Shown here: one piece after another, positions 1 to 9,188 of the stretch
Numbering within the stretch: position 1 is the stretch's first letter
Layout of the letters: every line of letters starts with the position of its first letter
Origin: Bordetella parapertussis
GTDB lineage: Bacteria; Pseudomonadota; Gammaproteobacteria; Burkholderiales; Burkholderiaceae_C
Direction of reading: 5' to 3'
Length of the DNA stretch: 39,866 nucleotides
Assembly (NCBI GenBank): GCA_945875935.1
Contig: CAMCNE010000010.1
Location: forward strand, 1 to 39,866
The notes under the pieces: generated by a model
Database searches by the model: none
The model's input: the letters and a program-made list of their open reading frames with translations, nothing else
Told to the model about the DNA's origin: nothing
Made by a program: the position numbers and the translations under genes

Positions 1-1460
1 ACGCCTTTTTTCATCAGCTTGAGCAGCCGGTCGGATGCCACCTCGAGACCGCCCGAAATCGCGATGCAGCCGCTGTCGGCGAGCTGCTGGCACAGCTCGG
101 GCGTGAACGATTTTTCGAAGCGGATGTTGCCCCACCACGAAACCGCCAGCTGCCGGCGCTGCAGCTCGGCGGCGAGTGTTTTCAAGGCCTTGGGCGGGGC
201 GGCTTCATCGACGAAGTGAAAGCCGGTCTGCCCGGTTTCGGCGACGATGGCCTCGATGCGGTCGACCAGCGTGGCGGCAGAGGCGCCTTCGTAGCGCGAG
301 ATGTAGTCCAGGCTCACGTCGCAAAAGCTGCATTTCTTCCAGTAGCAGCCGTGCGCCACCGTGAGCTTGTTCCAGCGCCCGTCCGACCACAGCCGGTGCA
401 TCGGGTTGAGCATGTCGAGCAGCGACAAGTAGCGATCGAGCGGCAGGCCGTCCCAGGTGGGCGTGCCGACCTCGGCGAAGGCGATGTCGGCTTCGATCCA
501 ATTGACGTACTGCACCGCGCCGGTCTCGGGCTCGCGCCGGTAGGTGCGCACCAGCCGCTGTGCGGAGCGCCGGCCTTGCAGGTGCTCGAGCAGCGCGAGC
601 AGCGGGCGTTCGCCGGCATCGAGCGTGAGGTGGTCGAAGTAGTCGAACACGCGCGGCTCTTTCAGCTCGCGCAGCTCGGTGTTGACGTAGCCGCCGCCCA
701 GCACCGTGGTGATGCTCGGGTCGTGCGCCTTGACGGCCTGCGCGATGCGAAAGGCCGCATAGACCGCGCCGGGGAAGGGCACCGAAATCAGCACCACGCG
801 CGGCTGGTGGCGCTCGACCGCCGCCAGCGTCAGCGCCAGCAGCGTGCGGTCGATCAGGTTCAGCGGTGCGGTCAGTGCTGCGGCCAGCGGTTCGAAGGTC
901 GGCTGGCTGAGCGCCAGCGATTCGCCGTAGCGCACGAACTCGAAGCGCGCATCAACCGCTTCGCGCAGCACGTCGGCGATGTCGTTGAGGTACAGCGTGG
1001 CCAGGTGCCGCGCGCGGTCGTGCACGCCGAGCGCGCCAAAGGCCCAGGCCAGCGGGTCGCCACCGTCGTCATCGATGTAGACGTCGAGTGATTCAAAGCG
1101 CGGCCCTTCGGGCAGGAAGGCGCGGCTGCAGATGCGGTGGGCCAGCGTCGCGTCGCGACCCTGCAAAAAGGCCAGCGTGGGGCCGATCGTCGAGAGGTAG
1201 CGATCGAACTGCTCGTCGAACGCCACCACGCGCATCGTGCGCTGTGGCTCGGGCAGCTCGGCGATGCAATCGCGCACCGACTGCAAACCTGCGCACGAGA
1301 ACAACTCGAGCACCAGTGCCAGCGCCAGATCTTCCTGCACCGCATCGAAGCCGCGCGAGCGCAGAAAGCCCGTGAGATAGGCGGTGGACGGGTAGGGCGT
1401 GTTGAGCTGCGTCATCGGGGCGATGAGCGACAGCACCTTGGGCAAGACAGGTTCGCTCAT
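1..1460 (-). CDS. B12-binding-type radical SAM protein, C-terminal part cut by window edge
   Basis: About 486 residues are visible and the reading frame stays open to the left edge, so the C-terminus is missing. A Rossmann-like stretch around residues 221-285 (RVVLISVPFPGAVYAAF, then LGGGYVNTEL) matches the cobalamin-binding-like domain that precedes the radical SAM domain in this superfamily, but I see no DxHxxG cobalamin motif. The radical SAM cluster motif is GCYWKKCSFC at residues 371-380, with C372, C377 and C380. This is C-x4-C-x2-C rather than the usual C-x3-C-x2-C. Further on, GFHFVDEAAPP and WWGNIRFEK are strands of the radical SAM barrel. The ATG overlaps the stop of the upstream RnfB-like gene by four bases (ATGA), implying translational coupling. 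The substrate is unknown; the cobalamin assignment is by family resemblance only. Confidence 0.85.
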   Translation of the reverse strand, partial: MSEPVLPKVLSLIAPMTQLNTPYPSTAYLTGFLRSRGFDAVQEDLALALVLELFSCAGLQSVRDCIAELPEPQRTMRVVAFDEQFDRYLSTIGPTLAFLQGRDATLAHRICSRAFLPEGPRFESLDVYIDDDGGDPLAWAFGALGVHDRARHLATLYLNDIADVLREAVDARFEFVRYGESLALSQPTFEPLAAALTAPLNLIDRTLLALTLAAVERHQPRVVLISVPFPGAVYAAFRIAQAVKAHDPSITTVLGGGYVNTELRELKEPRVFDYFDHLTLDAGERPLLALLEHLQGRRSAQRLVRTYRREPETGAVQYVNWIEADIAFAEVGTPTWDGLPLDRYLSLLDMLNPMHRLWSDGRWNKLTVAHGCYWKKCSFCDVSLDYISRYEGASAATLVDRIEAIVAETGQTGFHFVDEAAPPKALKTLAAELQRRQLAVSWWGNIRFEKSFTPELCQQLADSGCIAISGGLEVASDRLLKLMKKG

Positions 1461-2062
1461 GACGTGCGGGTGGCCAGGGCGCGGGCCTCGAGTCGGGCGA
1501 TGCGCTCCTGTTCATCGCGCTGCAGCCTGAACTGGTGGAAGCCGTAGCGCGTGCGGGCCTCGTCGGCTTGAGCGCCACTCCAGGCGGCCCAGCCGCTGCG
1601 CTCGGTGTTGACCACGGTGAGCGAGATGCAATCGACCGGGCAGGCCGGAATGCACAACTCGCAGCCGGTGCACAGATCGGCCATCACGGTGTGCATGACC
1701 TTGGGCCCTCCGAGGATGCAATCGACCGGGCAGGCCTTCAGGCACAGCGTGCAGCCGATGCACTCGGCCTCGTCGATGACCGCGAGCTGGCGTGGGCCTT
1801 CGGTGCCGTGAACCGGATCGAGCGGCAGCACGGGCTGGCCGGTGATCGCCGCCAGTCGGGCGATGCCTTCGGCGCCGCCCGGAGGGCAGCGGTTGATGGC
1901 GGCCTCGCCTTGGGCAATCGCCTTGGCATAACTGCGGCAATCGGGATAGCCGCAGCGGGTGCACTGGGTTTGCGGCAAGGCGCGGTCGATGGCGTCGACG
2001 CGCGTCAGCAGCGGCAGGCTTGTGTCGTCGACGGCGCCGTTGCCCGGCTTCAGCGCCGCCAC
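1457..2062 (-). CDS. Soluble RnfB-like polyferredoxin
   Basis: 201 residues carrying Cys patterns for three [4Fe-4S] clusters. C34, C37, C42 and C59 form the Fes-type domain seen in RnfB/RsxB. C101/C104/C107/C111 and C131/C134/C137/C141 are two classical ferredoxin motifs, each ending in CPVDC. RnfB of the Rnf/Rsx complex normally starts with a membrane helix; this protein does not, and no rnfA, C, D, G or E lies nearby, so it is probably a cytosolic electron carrier. The start is GTG, four bases after the phaZ stop, and the stop overlaps the ATG of the radical SAM gene. The context suggests it may supply electrons to that enzyme, which is inference. Automatic annotation would probably call it RnfB or RsxB. 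Confidence 0.85.
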   Translation of the reverse strand: MAALKPGNGAVDDTSLPLLTRVDAIDRALPQTQCTRCGYPDCRSYAKAIAQGEAAINRCPPGGAEGIARLAAITGQPVLPLDPVHGTEGPRQLAVIDEAECIGCTLCLKACPVDCILGGPKVMHTVMADLCTGCELCIPACPVDCISLTVVNTERSGWAAWSGAQADEARTRYGFHQFRLQRDEQERIARLEARALATRTS

Positions 2063-2066
2063 CGCG

Positions 2067-3467
2067 TCACTTGGCCGCTGGCGCCTTGGCCGCTGGCTTG
2101 CGCGTCGCCTGGGTCGCTGGCGCCTTGACCGCTGGGGCCTTGGCTGCCGACTTGCGAGCCGGCGGCGTCAATGCCAAGGCGGTCACCTTTTTCGCCGCCG
2201 CGGCAGGGGCAGCCGTGGCCCGCTTTTGGTGAGCGGCGATGAAATCGCGCACTTGAGGGAAGATCTTTTCGCGCCAGCGGCGGCCCGAGAAGATGCCGTA
2301 GTGCCCCGCGCCTATGGCGTCGTAGTGGAACTTGCGGCTGCTGCTGATGCCGGTGCACAGGTCGTGGGCCGAACGGGTCTGTCCGGCTCCAGAGATGTCG
2401 TCGAGTTCGCCTTCGATGGTCAGCAGCGCGGTGGTCTTGATGTCTTGCGGCCGCACGCGTTCGCCTTGCACATCCCAAGTGCCATTGACCAGCGAGAAGT
2501 CCTGGAAGACTACGCGAATGGTGTCGAGATAGAACTCGGCTGGCATGTCGAGCACCGCGTTGTATTCGTCGTAGAAGCTGCGGTGGAAGTCGGCGCTTTC
2601 ATCCTCGCCGCGCATCAGGTCCATGTAGTAGTCGTAGTGCGACTGCGCATGGCGACCTGGGTTCATGGCGATGAAGCCGGTGTGCTGCAAGAAGCCCGGA
2701 TACACGCGGCGCTGGCTGCCAGGGTAGTTGGTCGGCACGCGAAAGATCACGTTGTTCTCGAACCACTCCAAGCTCTTGTTCATGGCCAGGTTGTTGACCG
2801 CCGTGGGCGACAGACGCGCGTCGATCGGGCCGCCCATCATGGTCATGGTGCGCGGCGTCTTTTCGCCACGGCTGGCCATCAACGAGATGGCGGCGAGCAC
2901 CGGCACCGTGGGCTGGCACACCGAGATCACGTTGACTTCAGGGCCGATGTGCCGAATGAAATCCTGGATGTAGACCACGTAGTCATCGAGCGTGAAAGCG
3001 CCGGCCTCGGTGGGCACCATGCGCGCATCGGTCCAGTCGGTGATGTAGACCTTGTGGTCGTGCAGCAGTTCGCGCACGGTCTCGCGCAGCAGCGTCGAGT
3101 GGTGCCCCGACAGCGGTGCCACCACCAGCACCGTGGGCTGCGCCTTCATGCGGGTCAGTGTGGGCAGGTGGTCGGTGAAACGCTTGAATCGCAGCAGTCT
3201 GCAAAACGGCTTGTCGATGGCCACTTGCTGCTGCACCGCCACATCGTGGTCATCCATTCGGACGCTGTGGATGTTGAACTCGGGCTTCTCGTAGGCCTTG
3301 GACAGCCGGTGCATCAGGTTCAGTCCGGCCGACACCCGAGGCGCCAAAGGCGTGTGGGTGAAGGGCGACAGCGGATGGCTGTACAACTTGGACGAGGCGC
3401 TGGAGAACTCCGCAAGCGGGCTCAGCAAGGCGCGGTTGGCTTCGTATAGCTGATACATCATGGACAT
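2067..3467 (-). CDS. phaZ: Intracellular polyhydroxyalkanoate (PHB) depolymerase
   Basis: 466 residues, cytoplasmic and granule-associated in this family, hydrolysing stored short-chain PHA. It closely resembles the PhaZ1 type of Ralstonia eutropha. The catalytic Cys is in ISVCQPTVP (C184), with Asp in EGELDDISG (D356) and His in GHYGIF (H389), the same spacing as the C/D/H triad known for that family. There is no signal peptide. R. eutropha PhaZ1 has about 419 residues; the extra length is a basic Ala/Pro/Lys-rich tail from about residue 415 to the end (PAAKAPAAK-type repeats). A GAGGAGG ribosome site lies just upstream of MSMMYQL; the ATG two codons later (MMYQL) is better spaced and aligns with the usual MLYQL start. 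It heads a probable operon with the RnfB-like and radical SAM genes. Confidence 0.93.
   Translation of the reverse strand: MSMMYQLYEANRALLSPLAEFSSASSKLYSHPLSPFTHTPLAPRVSAGLNLMHRLSKAYEKPEFNIHSVRMDDHDVAVQQQVAIDKPFCRLLRFKRFTDHLPTLTRMKAQPTVLVVAPLSGHHSTLLRETVRELLHDHKVYITDWTDARMVPTEAGAFTLDDYVVYIQDFIRHIGPEVNVISVCQPTVPVLAAISLMASRGEKTPRTMTMMGGPIDARLSPTAVNNLAMNKSLEWFENNVIFRVPTNYPGSQRRVYPGFLQHTGFIAMNPGRHAQSHYDYYMDLMRGEDESADFHRSFYDEYNAVLDMPAEFYLDTIRVVFQDFSLVNGTWDVQGERVRPQDIKTTALLTIEGELDDISGAGQTRSAHDLCTGISSSRKFHYDAIGAGHYGIFSGRRWREKIFPQVRDFIAAHQKRATAAPAAAAKKVTALALTPPARKSAAKAPAVKAPATQATRKPAAKAPAAK
2070..2215 (-). repeat. Low-complexity Ala/Lys/Pro-coding repeat in the phaZ 3' end
   Basis: Imperfect short repeats encode the basic C-terminal tail of PhaZ. 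On the plus strand GCTGGCGCCTTG occurs at 2077 and 2116, with a near copy (GCTGGGGCCTTG) at 2131. The encoded pattern is AAKAPA / VKAPA / RKPAAKAPA. Similar Ala-Lys-Pro tails occur in histone H1-like proteins and in the phasin PhaF, where they bind DNA non-specifically. Confidence 0.7.
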
Positions 3468-3574
3468 GCTGTCCTCCTCTATCGGGCGATCGAGCCCTGA
3501 GGCGAAGCAACAGGGTGATCTGACAGGTTATCGGATGAGAGCCACCCGAGCTTGACCTTTGAACCTACGCCGCG

Positions 3575-3598
3575 AGTGTAGATGCTGCGGTGCAGCAT
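3575..3598 (-). promoter_or_regulatory. Perfect palindrome with candidate -10 upstream of phaZ (PhaR-like operator)
   Basis: ATGCTGC-ACC-GCAGCAT (3582-3598) is a perfect inverted repeat with 7-base arms and a 3-base spacer, about 115 bases upstream of the phaZ start. On the minus strand it is followed directly by TACACT (3580-3575), a plausible -10 element, so the palindrome would fill the spacer between -35 and -10 as a repressor operator does. Its core fits the TGC-rich CTGC-N3-GCAG type reported for PhaR, the PHA-responsive repressor. No T-run follows, so it is not an intrinsic terminator of the aminotransferase gene. The -35 (GAGAAA) is poor. Confidence 0.45.
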
Positions 3599-3636
3599 TT
3601 CTCGCCACGACGCCAAGTTGATGAGTTCGACCCGTT

Positions 3637-4848
3637 TCAGCCCACGGCGCTGATCGCCTGCACCACTTTGTCGATGTTGCCGGTGTTGAGCGCGGCCACG
3701 CAGATGCGACCCGAGTCGACACCGTAGACACCGAACTCGTTGCGCAGCCGCTGCATTTGCGGCGCGGTCAGGCCGGTGTAGCTGAACATGCCCTTTTGGC
3801 GGGTGATGAAACTCACATCGCTCTTGATTCCGGCGGCCACCAGCCGGGTCTCGAGCAGTTCGCGCATCTGCTTGATGCGAATGCGCATGCCGGCGAGTTC
3901 GTCTTCCCACATCGCGCGCAATGCGGGCGTGGTCAGCACCGTGGCCACCACCTGTGCGCCATGGGTGGGCGGGTTGGAGTAGTTGGTGCGGATGACGATC
4001 TTCAACTGGCTGAGCACACGGGCTGTTTCTTCCTTGCTGGCGCACACCACGCTGAGCGCGCCCACGCGCTCGCCGTACAGCGAGAAGCTTTTGGAAAACG
4101 AGGTCGAGACGAAGAAGTCCAGTTCTGCATCAAGGAACTGCGCGATCACCGCACCGTCCTCGGCAATGCCGTCGCCAAAGCCTTGGTAAGCCATGTCGAG
4201 GAAGGCCACCAGACCGCTGGCCTTGACGGCAGCCACCACCTGCGACCACTGCGCAGCGGTGATGTCGTAGCCGGTTGGGTTGTGGCAGCACGCGTGCAGC
4301 ACGACGATGGTGCCGGCGGGTGCCGTGTTCAGGGCCGCCAGCATGCCGTCGAAGTTCACGCCGCGCTTGTCGGCGTCGTAGTACGGATAGGTGTCAACCA
4401 CGAAGCCGGCGTTGGTGAACAGCGCGCGGTGGTTTTCCCAGCTCGGGTCGCTGATCAGCACCTGGGGCGCGGCGCCGGCGCGTGTGGCCAGTTGCTTCAG
4501 GAAGTCAGCGCCGATCTTCAGACCGCCCGTGCCGCCGAGCGCTTGCACCGTGGCCACGCGGCCTTGCTGCACCGCTGCGCTGTCGGCGCCAAACACCAGG
4601 CCTTGCACGGCCTTGTCGTAAGCGGCAATGCCGTCGATGGGCAGATAGCCGCGCGGCTTGGCGCTCTCAAAGATCAGCTTTTCGGCCTCGGCCACGCACT
4701 TGAGCAGCGGCAGCTTGCCGGCTTCGTCAAAGTAGACGCCAACGCCCAAGTTGACCTTGGCCGGGTTGGGGTCGGCGTTGAACTGTTCGTTCAGGCCGAG
4801 GATGGGGTCGCGCGGTGCCATGTCGACGGCGGCAAAAAGCGATGCCAT
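3637..4848 (-). CDS. Class I aspartate / aromatic amino-acid aminotransferase
   Basis: 403 residues, a PLP-dependent aminotransferase of the AspC/TyrB type that moves amino groups between aspartate or aromatic amino acids and 2-oxo acids in the cytoplasm. The Schiff-base lysine is K253 in STSFSKSFSLYGERVG. D218 and Y221 in FLDMAYQGF and N190 in CHNPTG contact the cofactor. R287 (IRTNYSNPP) and R381 (DSGRICVA) match the two arginines that bind substrate carboxylates in the family. The start MASLFAAVDMAP has AAGGAAA upstream; a start 14 codons earlier is open but lacks family similarity. I cannot separate aspC from tyrB by sequence alone, so no symbol is given. It lies divergent from uvrB. Confidence 0.92.
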   Translation of the reverse strand: MASLFAAVDMAPRDPILGLNEQFNADPNPAKVNLGVGVYFDEAGKLPLLKCVAEAEKLIFESAKPRGYLPIDGIAAYDKAVQGLVFGADSAAVQQGRVATVQALGGTGGLKIGADFLKQLATRAGAAPQVLISDPSWENHRALFTNAGFVVDTYPYYDADKRGVNFDGMLAALNTAPAGTIVVLHACCHNPTGYDITAAQWSQVVAAVKASGLVAFLDMAYQGFGDGIAEDGAVIAQFLDAELDFFVSTSFSKSFSLYGERVGALSVVCASKEETARVLSQLKIVIRTNYSNPPTHGAQVVATVLTTPALRAMWEDELAGMRIRIKQMRELLETRLVAAGIKSDVSFITRQKGMFSYTGLTAPQMQRLRNEFGVYGVDSGRICVAALNTGNIDKVVQAISAVG

Positions 4849-4991
4849 GGAATTTCCTTGTTCTGGTTTTGGTTGGGTCTGCAGGCGCATGGAAGGTGGC
4901 TGGCGGCCAGCTGCGGGCGCCGCTTTTGGGCTACCCTGCGTGGTCGCCCCGATCCATCACATCGCGAGTCAGCACCGAAATTTTATCCGCC

Positions 4992-7097
<2,106 letters not shown>

Positions 7098-7115
7098 GCT
7101 GTCGCCCTCGCGCGA

Positions 7116-7146
7116 GCCGCCCTCAAAGGCGGTGCAAGATTTTTTC
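7116..7146 (+). terminator. Possible terminator after uvrB
   Basis: A 6-bp stem GCCGCC / GGCGGT with a CTCAAA loop lies 19 bases after the uvrB stop. It is followed six bases later by a run of six T. The stem is short and set off from the T-run, so it may be weak. Confidence 0.4.
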
Positions 7147-7170
7147 AGCGGCCAGGGAACTTGGCCGGCC

Positions 7171-7195
7171 AATGCCGACCAAATCAGTAGGTTTC
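7171..7195 (+). promoter_or_regulatory. IscR-like binding site 1
   Basis: The core GACCAAATCAGTA (7177-7189) fits the type 1 IscR pattern GACT-RWWWY-AGTC known from Escherichia coli, with one end mismatch. It lies 30 bp, about three helical turns, upstream of a second copy and about 150 bp before iscR. Confidence 0.65.
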
Positions 7196-7200
7196 CGCAT

Positions 7201-7225
7201 AAACTCGACCAAATCGGTCAACTTT
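7201..7225 (+). promoter_or_regulatory. IscR-like binding site 2
   Basis: The core GACC-AAATC-GGTC (7207-7219) is a perfect palindromic version of the type 1 IscR site. A second site 30 bp upstream makes a tandem arrangement like that of the E. coli iscR promoter, where holo-IscR represses its own operon. TAAACT at 7200-7205 could be a -10 element covered by this site, but I see no convincing -35. Confidence 0.7.
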
Positions 7226-7335
7226 GATTCGTGTCCTTTCAGGGATGCGGTTTGGGGCCGGATTTCAGGGGTGCGGACGGTGTGGGCCATGTGGCCTTGT
7301 TTTCGTCAAGCCCGATCGGGCACAGGAGAATTTCT

Positions 7336-7872
7336 ATGCGTTTGACCACCAAGGGCCGCTTCGCGGTCACCGCGATGATCGATCTGGGACTTCGCGAACA
7401 CGCCGGGCCAGTGGCTTTGGCGGCCATCAGTGCGCGCCAGCAGATTTCGCTGTCCTACCTTGAGCAGCTTTTCGGCCGTCTGCGTCGCCAGGATCTGGTG
7501 GCCAGCACCCGCGGGCCGGGTGGCGGCTATTCGCTCGGTCGCAAGGCCGAAGACATCACCGTGGCCGACATCATCCTGGCGGTCGACGAGCCGCTGGACG
7601 CCACCGGCTGCAGCGGCAAGGAAAACTGCATGGGCGACGACGGTGGCCGCTGCATGACGCACGATCTGTGGGCCGGGCTCAACGCCAAGATGATCGAGCA
7701 CCTCAATTCGATTTCGCTCAAGAAGCTGGTTGATGACCAGGCGGCCAAGGGCGTACCGATCCAGGTGCATCCGGTCAAGCGGGCGATCTTCAGCACGCAA
7801 CCGGTGGTCAAGCCAATCCGCATCACGGCGCCCAATTCGGTATTTGCTCTGGGCAATTCGTTTTCAAAGTGA
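7336..7872 (+). CDS. iscR: Rrf2-family Fe-S regulator IscR
   Basis: 178 residues, the [2Fe-2S]-sensing repressor of the isc operon. It opens with the Rrf2 winged-helix signature MRLTTKGRFAVTAMIDL; the recognition region SLSYLEQLF includes E43, and the wing reads RGPGGGYSLGR. The cluster ligands are C92, C98, C106 and H109 in GCSGKENC...RCMTHDLW. The second Cys gap is seven residues, against five in E. coli IscR. The C-terminus is somewhat longer than the 162 residues of E. coli. An AGGAGA ribosome site stands six bases before the ATG. Tandem IscR-like boxes upstream indicate autoregulation. It heads the isc operon. Confidence 0.95.
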   Translation: MRLTTKGRFAVTAMIDLGLREHAGPVALAAISARQQISLSYLEQLFGRLRRQDLVASTRGPGGGYSLGRKAEDITVADIILAVDEPLDATGCSGKENCMGDDGGRCMTHDLWAGLNAKMIEHLNSISLKKLVDDQAAKGVPIQVHPVKRAIFSTQPVVKPIRITAPNSVFALGNSFSK

Positions 7873-7875
7873 GTC

Positions 7876-7900
7876 TGTCGACGCTGGCGCGTCGCCCACA
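7876..7900 (+). other. RNA hairpin in the iscR-iscS gap
   Basis: CGACGC-TGGC-GCGTCG (7879-7894) is a perfect 6-bp stem with a 4-base loop, starting six bases after the iscR stop. TGT/ACA flanks can extend it. No T-run follows, so it is not a terminator. In E. coli a structure at this place protects iscR mRNA when the rest of the isc message is degraded. Confidence 0.5.
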
Positions 7901-7928
7901 GGACTGAATTTTCAGCAGATACAGCAGC

Positions 7929-9149
7929 ATGGACATCACCCCTCATTTCCCCATCTACATGGACTACGGCGCCACCAATCCGGTGGACCAGCGCGTGGTC
8001 GACGCCATGATCCCCTGGTTGCGCGAGCATTTCGGTAACCCGGCTTCACGCAGCCACGCTTGGGGCTGGGAGGCCGAGGCCGCGGTTGAAAAGGCCCGCG
8101 AGCAAGTTGCCGCACTGATCGGCGCCGACCCGCGCGAGATCGTCTGGACCTCGGGCGCCACCGAGTCGAACAACCTCGCCATCAAGGGCGCGGCGCAGTT
8201 CTACAAGACCCGTGGCAAGCACATCATCACGGTCAAGACCGAGCACAAGGCGGTGCTCGACAGCGTGCGCGAACTCGAGCGCCAGGGCTTCGATGCCACC
8301 TACCTCGAGGTGCGTGAAGACGGCTTGCTCGACCTTGAATTGCTCAAGGCGGCCATCCGCCCCGACACCATCTTGGTCTCGGTGATGCTGGTCAACAACG
8401 AAATCGGCGTCATTCAGGACATCCCTGCCATCGGCGCGCTGTGTCGCGAGCGCGGCATCATCTTCCACGTGGACGCGGCACAAGCCACCGGCAAGGTCGA
8501 GATCGATCTGGCCACGCTGCCGGTCGATTTGATGAGCCTGGCATCGCACAAGACTTACGGCCCCAAAGGCATCGGCGCGCTGTATGTGCGGCGCAAGCCG
8601 CGCGTGCGCATCGAAGCGCAAATGCACGGTGGCGGCCATGAGCGCGGCATGCGCTCGGGCACGCTGCCCACGCACCAGATCGTCGGCATGGGCGAGGCCT
8701 TTCGCATCGCCCGCGAAGAAATGGGCAGCGAAAACGAGCGCATCCGCAGCCTGCAAAAGCGCCTGCTCGACGGGCTGGCGGGCATCGAGCAGACCTTTCT
8801 CAACGGCCACCCCACGCAGCGCGTGCCGCACAACGTGAACATGTCGTTCAACTTTGTCGAAGGCGAGTCGCTGATCATGGGCATCAAGGGCATCGCGGTG
8901 TCGTCGGGTTCGGCGTGCACGTCGGCCAGCCTCGAGCCCAGCTATGTGCTGCGCGCGCTGGGCCGCAGCGATGAGCTGGCGCACTCGAGCCTGCGCATGA
9001 CGATAGGCCGCTACACCACGACCGAGGAAATCGACTACGTGGTCACCACGCTGCGCGATCGCGTCGCCAAGTTGCGCGACCTGTCGCCGCTGTGGGACAT
9101 GTACCAGGAGGGAGTCGACATCAGCTCCATCCAGTGGGCTGCGCACTGA
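7929..9149 (+). CDS. iscS: Cysteine desulfurase IscS
   Basis: 406 residues, a PLP enzyme that takes sulfur from L-cysteine as a persulfide and passes it to IscU and to tRNA thiolation partners. The Schiff-base lysine is K208 (LASHKTYGPKG), H106 lies in TEHKAVLD and D182 in HVDAAQATGK. The catalytic Cys is C330 in the flexible loop SSGSACTSASLEPSYVLRALG, which marks a group I (IscS) enzyme. The C-terminal tail SPLWDMYQEGVDISSIQWAAH closely resembles the E. coli IscS end that docks IscU. It lies 56 bases after iscR and is second in the operon. Confidence 0.98.
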   Translation: MDITPHFPIYMDYGATNPVDQRVVDAMIPWLREHFGNPASRSHAWGWEAEAAVEKAREQVAALIGADPREIVWTSGATESNNLAIKGAAQFYKTRGKHIITVKTEHKAVLDSVRELERQGFDATYLEVREDGLLDLELLKAAIRPDTILVSVMLVNNEIGVIQDIPAIGALCRERGIIFHVDAAQATGKVEIDLATLPVDLMSLASHKTYGPKGIGALYVRRKPRVRIEAQMHGGGHERGMRSGTLPTHQIVGMGEAFRIAREEMGSENERIRSLQKRLLDGLAGIEQTFLNGHPTQRVPHNVNMSFNFVEGESLIMGIKGIAVSSGSACTSASLEPSYVLRALGRSDELAHSSLRMTIGRYTTTEEIDYVVTTLRDRVAKLRDLSPLWDMYQEGVDISSIQWAAH

Positions 9150-9188
9150 ACGCGCACCACCCGCATTTGACGCATCAGGAGAACTGAC

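Noticed and set aside
2067..2223. Frameshifted or fused end of phaZ
   Set aside because: The tail is in frame, has a consistent basic composition and ends just before the next gene, so it is a real extension rather than an error.
3582..3598. Intrinsic terminator for the aminotransferase gene
   Set aside because: The palindrome has no T-run on either strand, and its 7-base arms with a 3-base spacer suit an operator better.
4849..4991. SOS (LexA) box for uvrB
   Set aside because: I looked for CTGT-N8-ACAG in the region shared with the divergent aminotransferase gene and found none.
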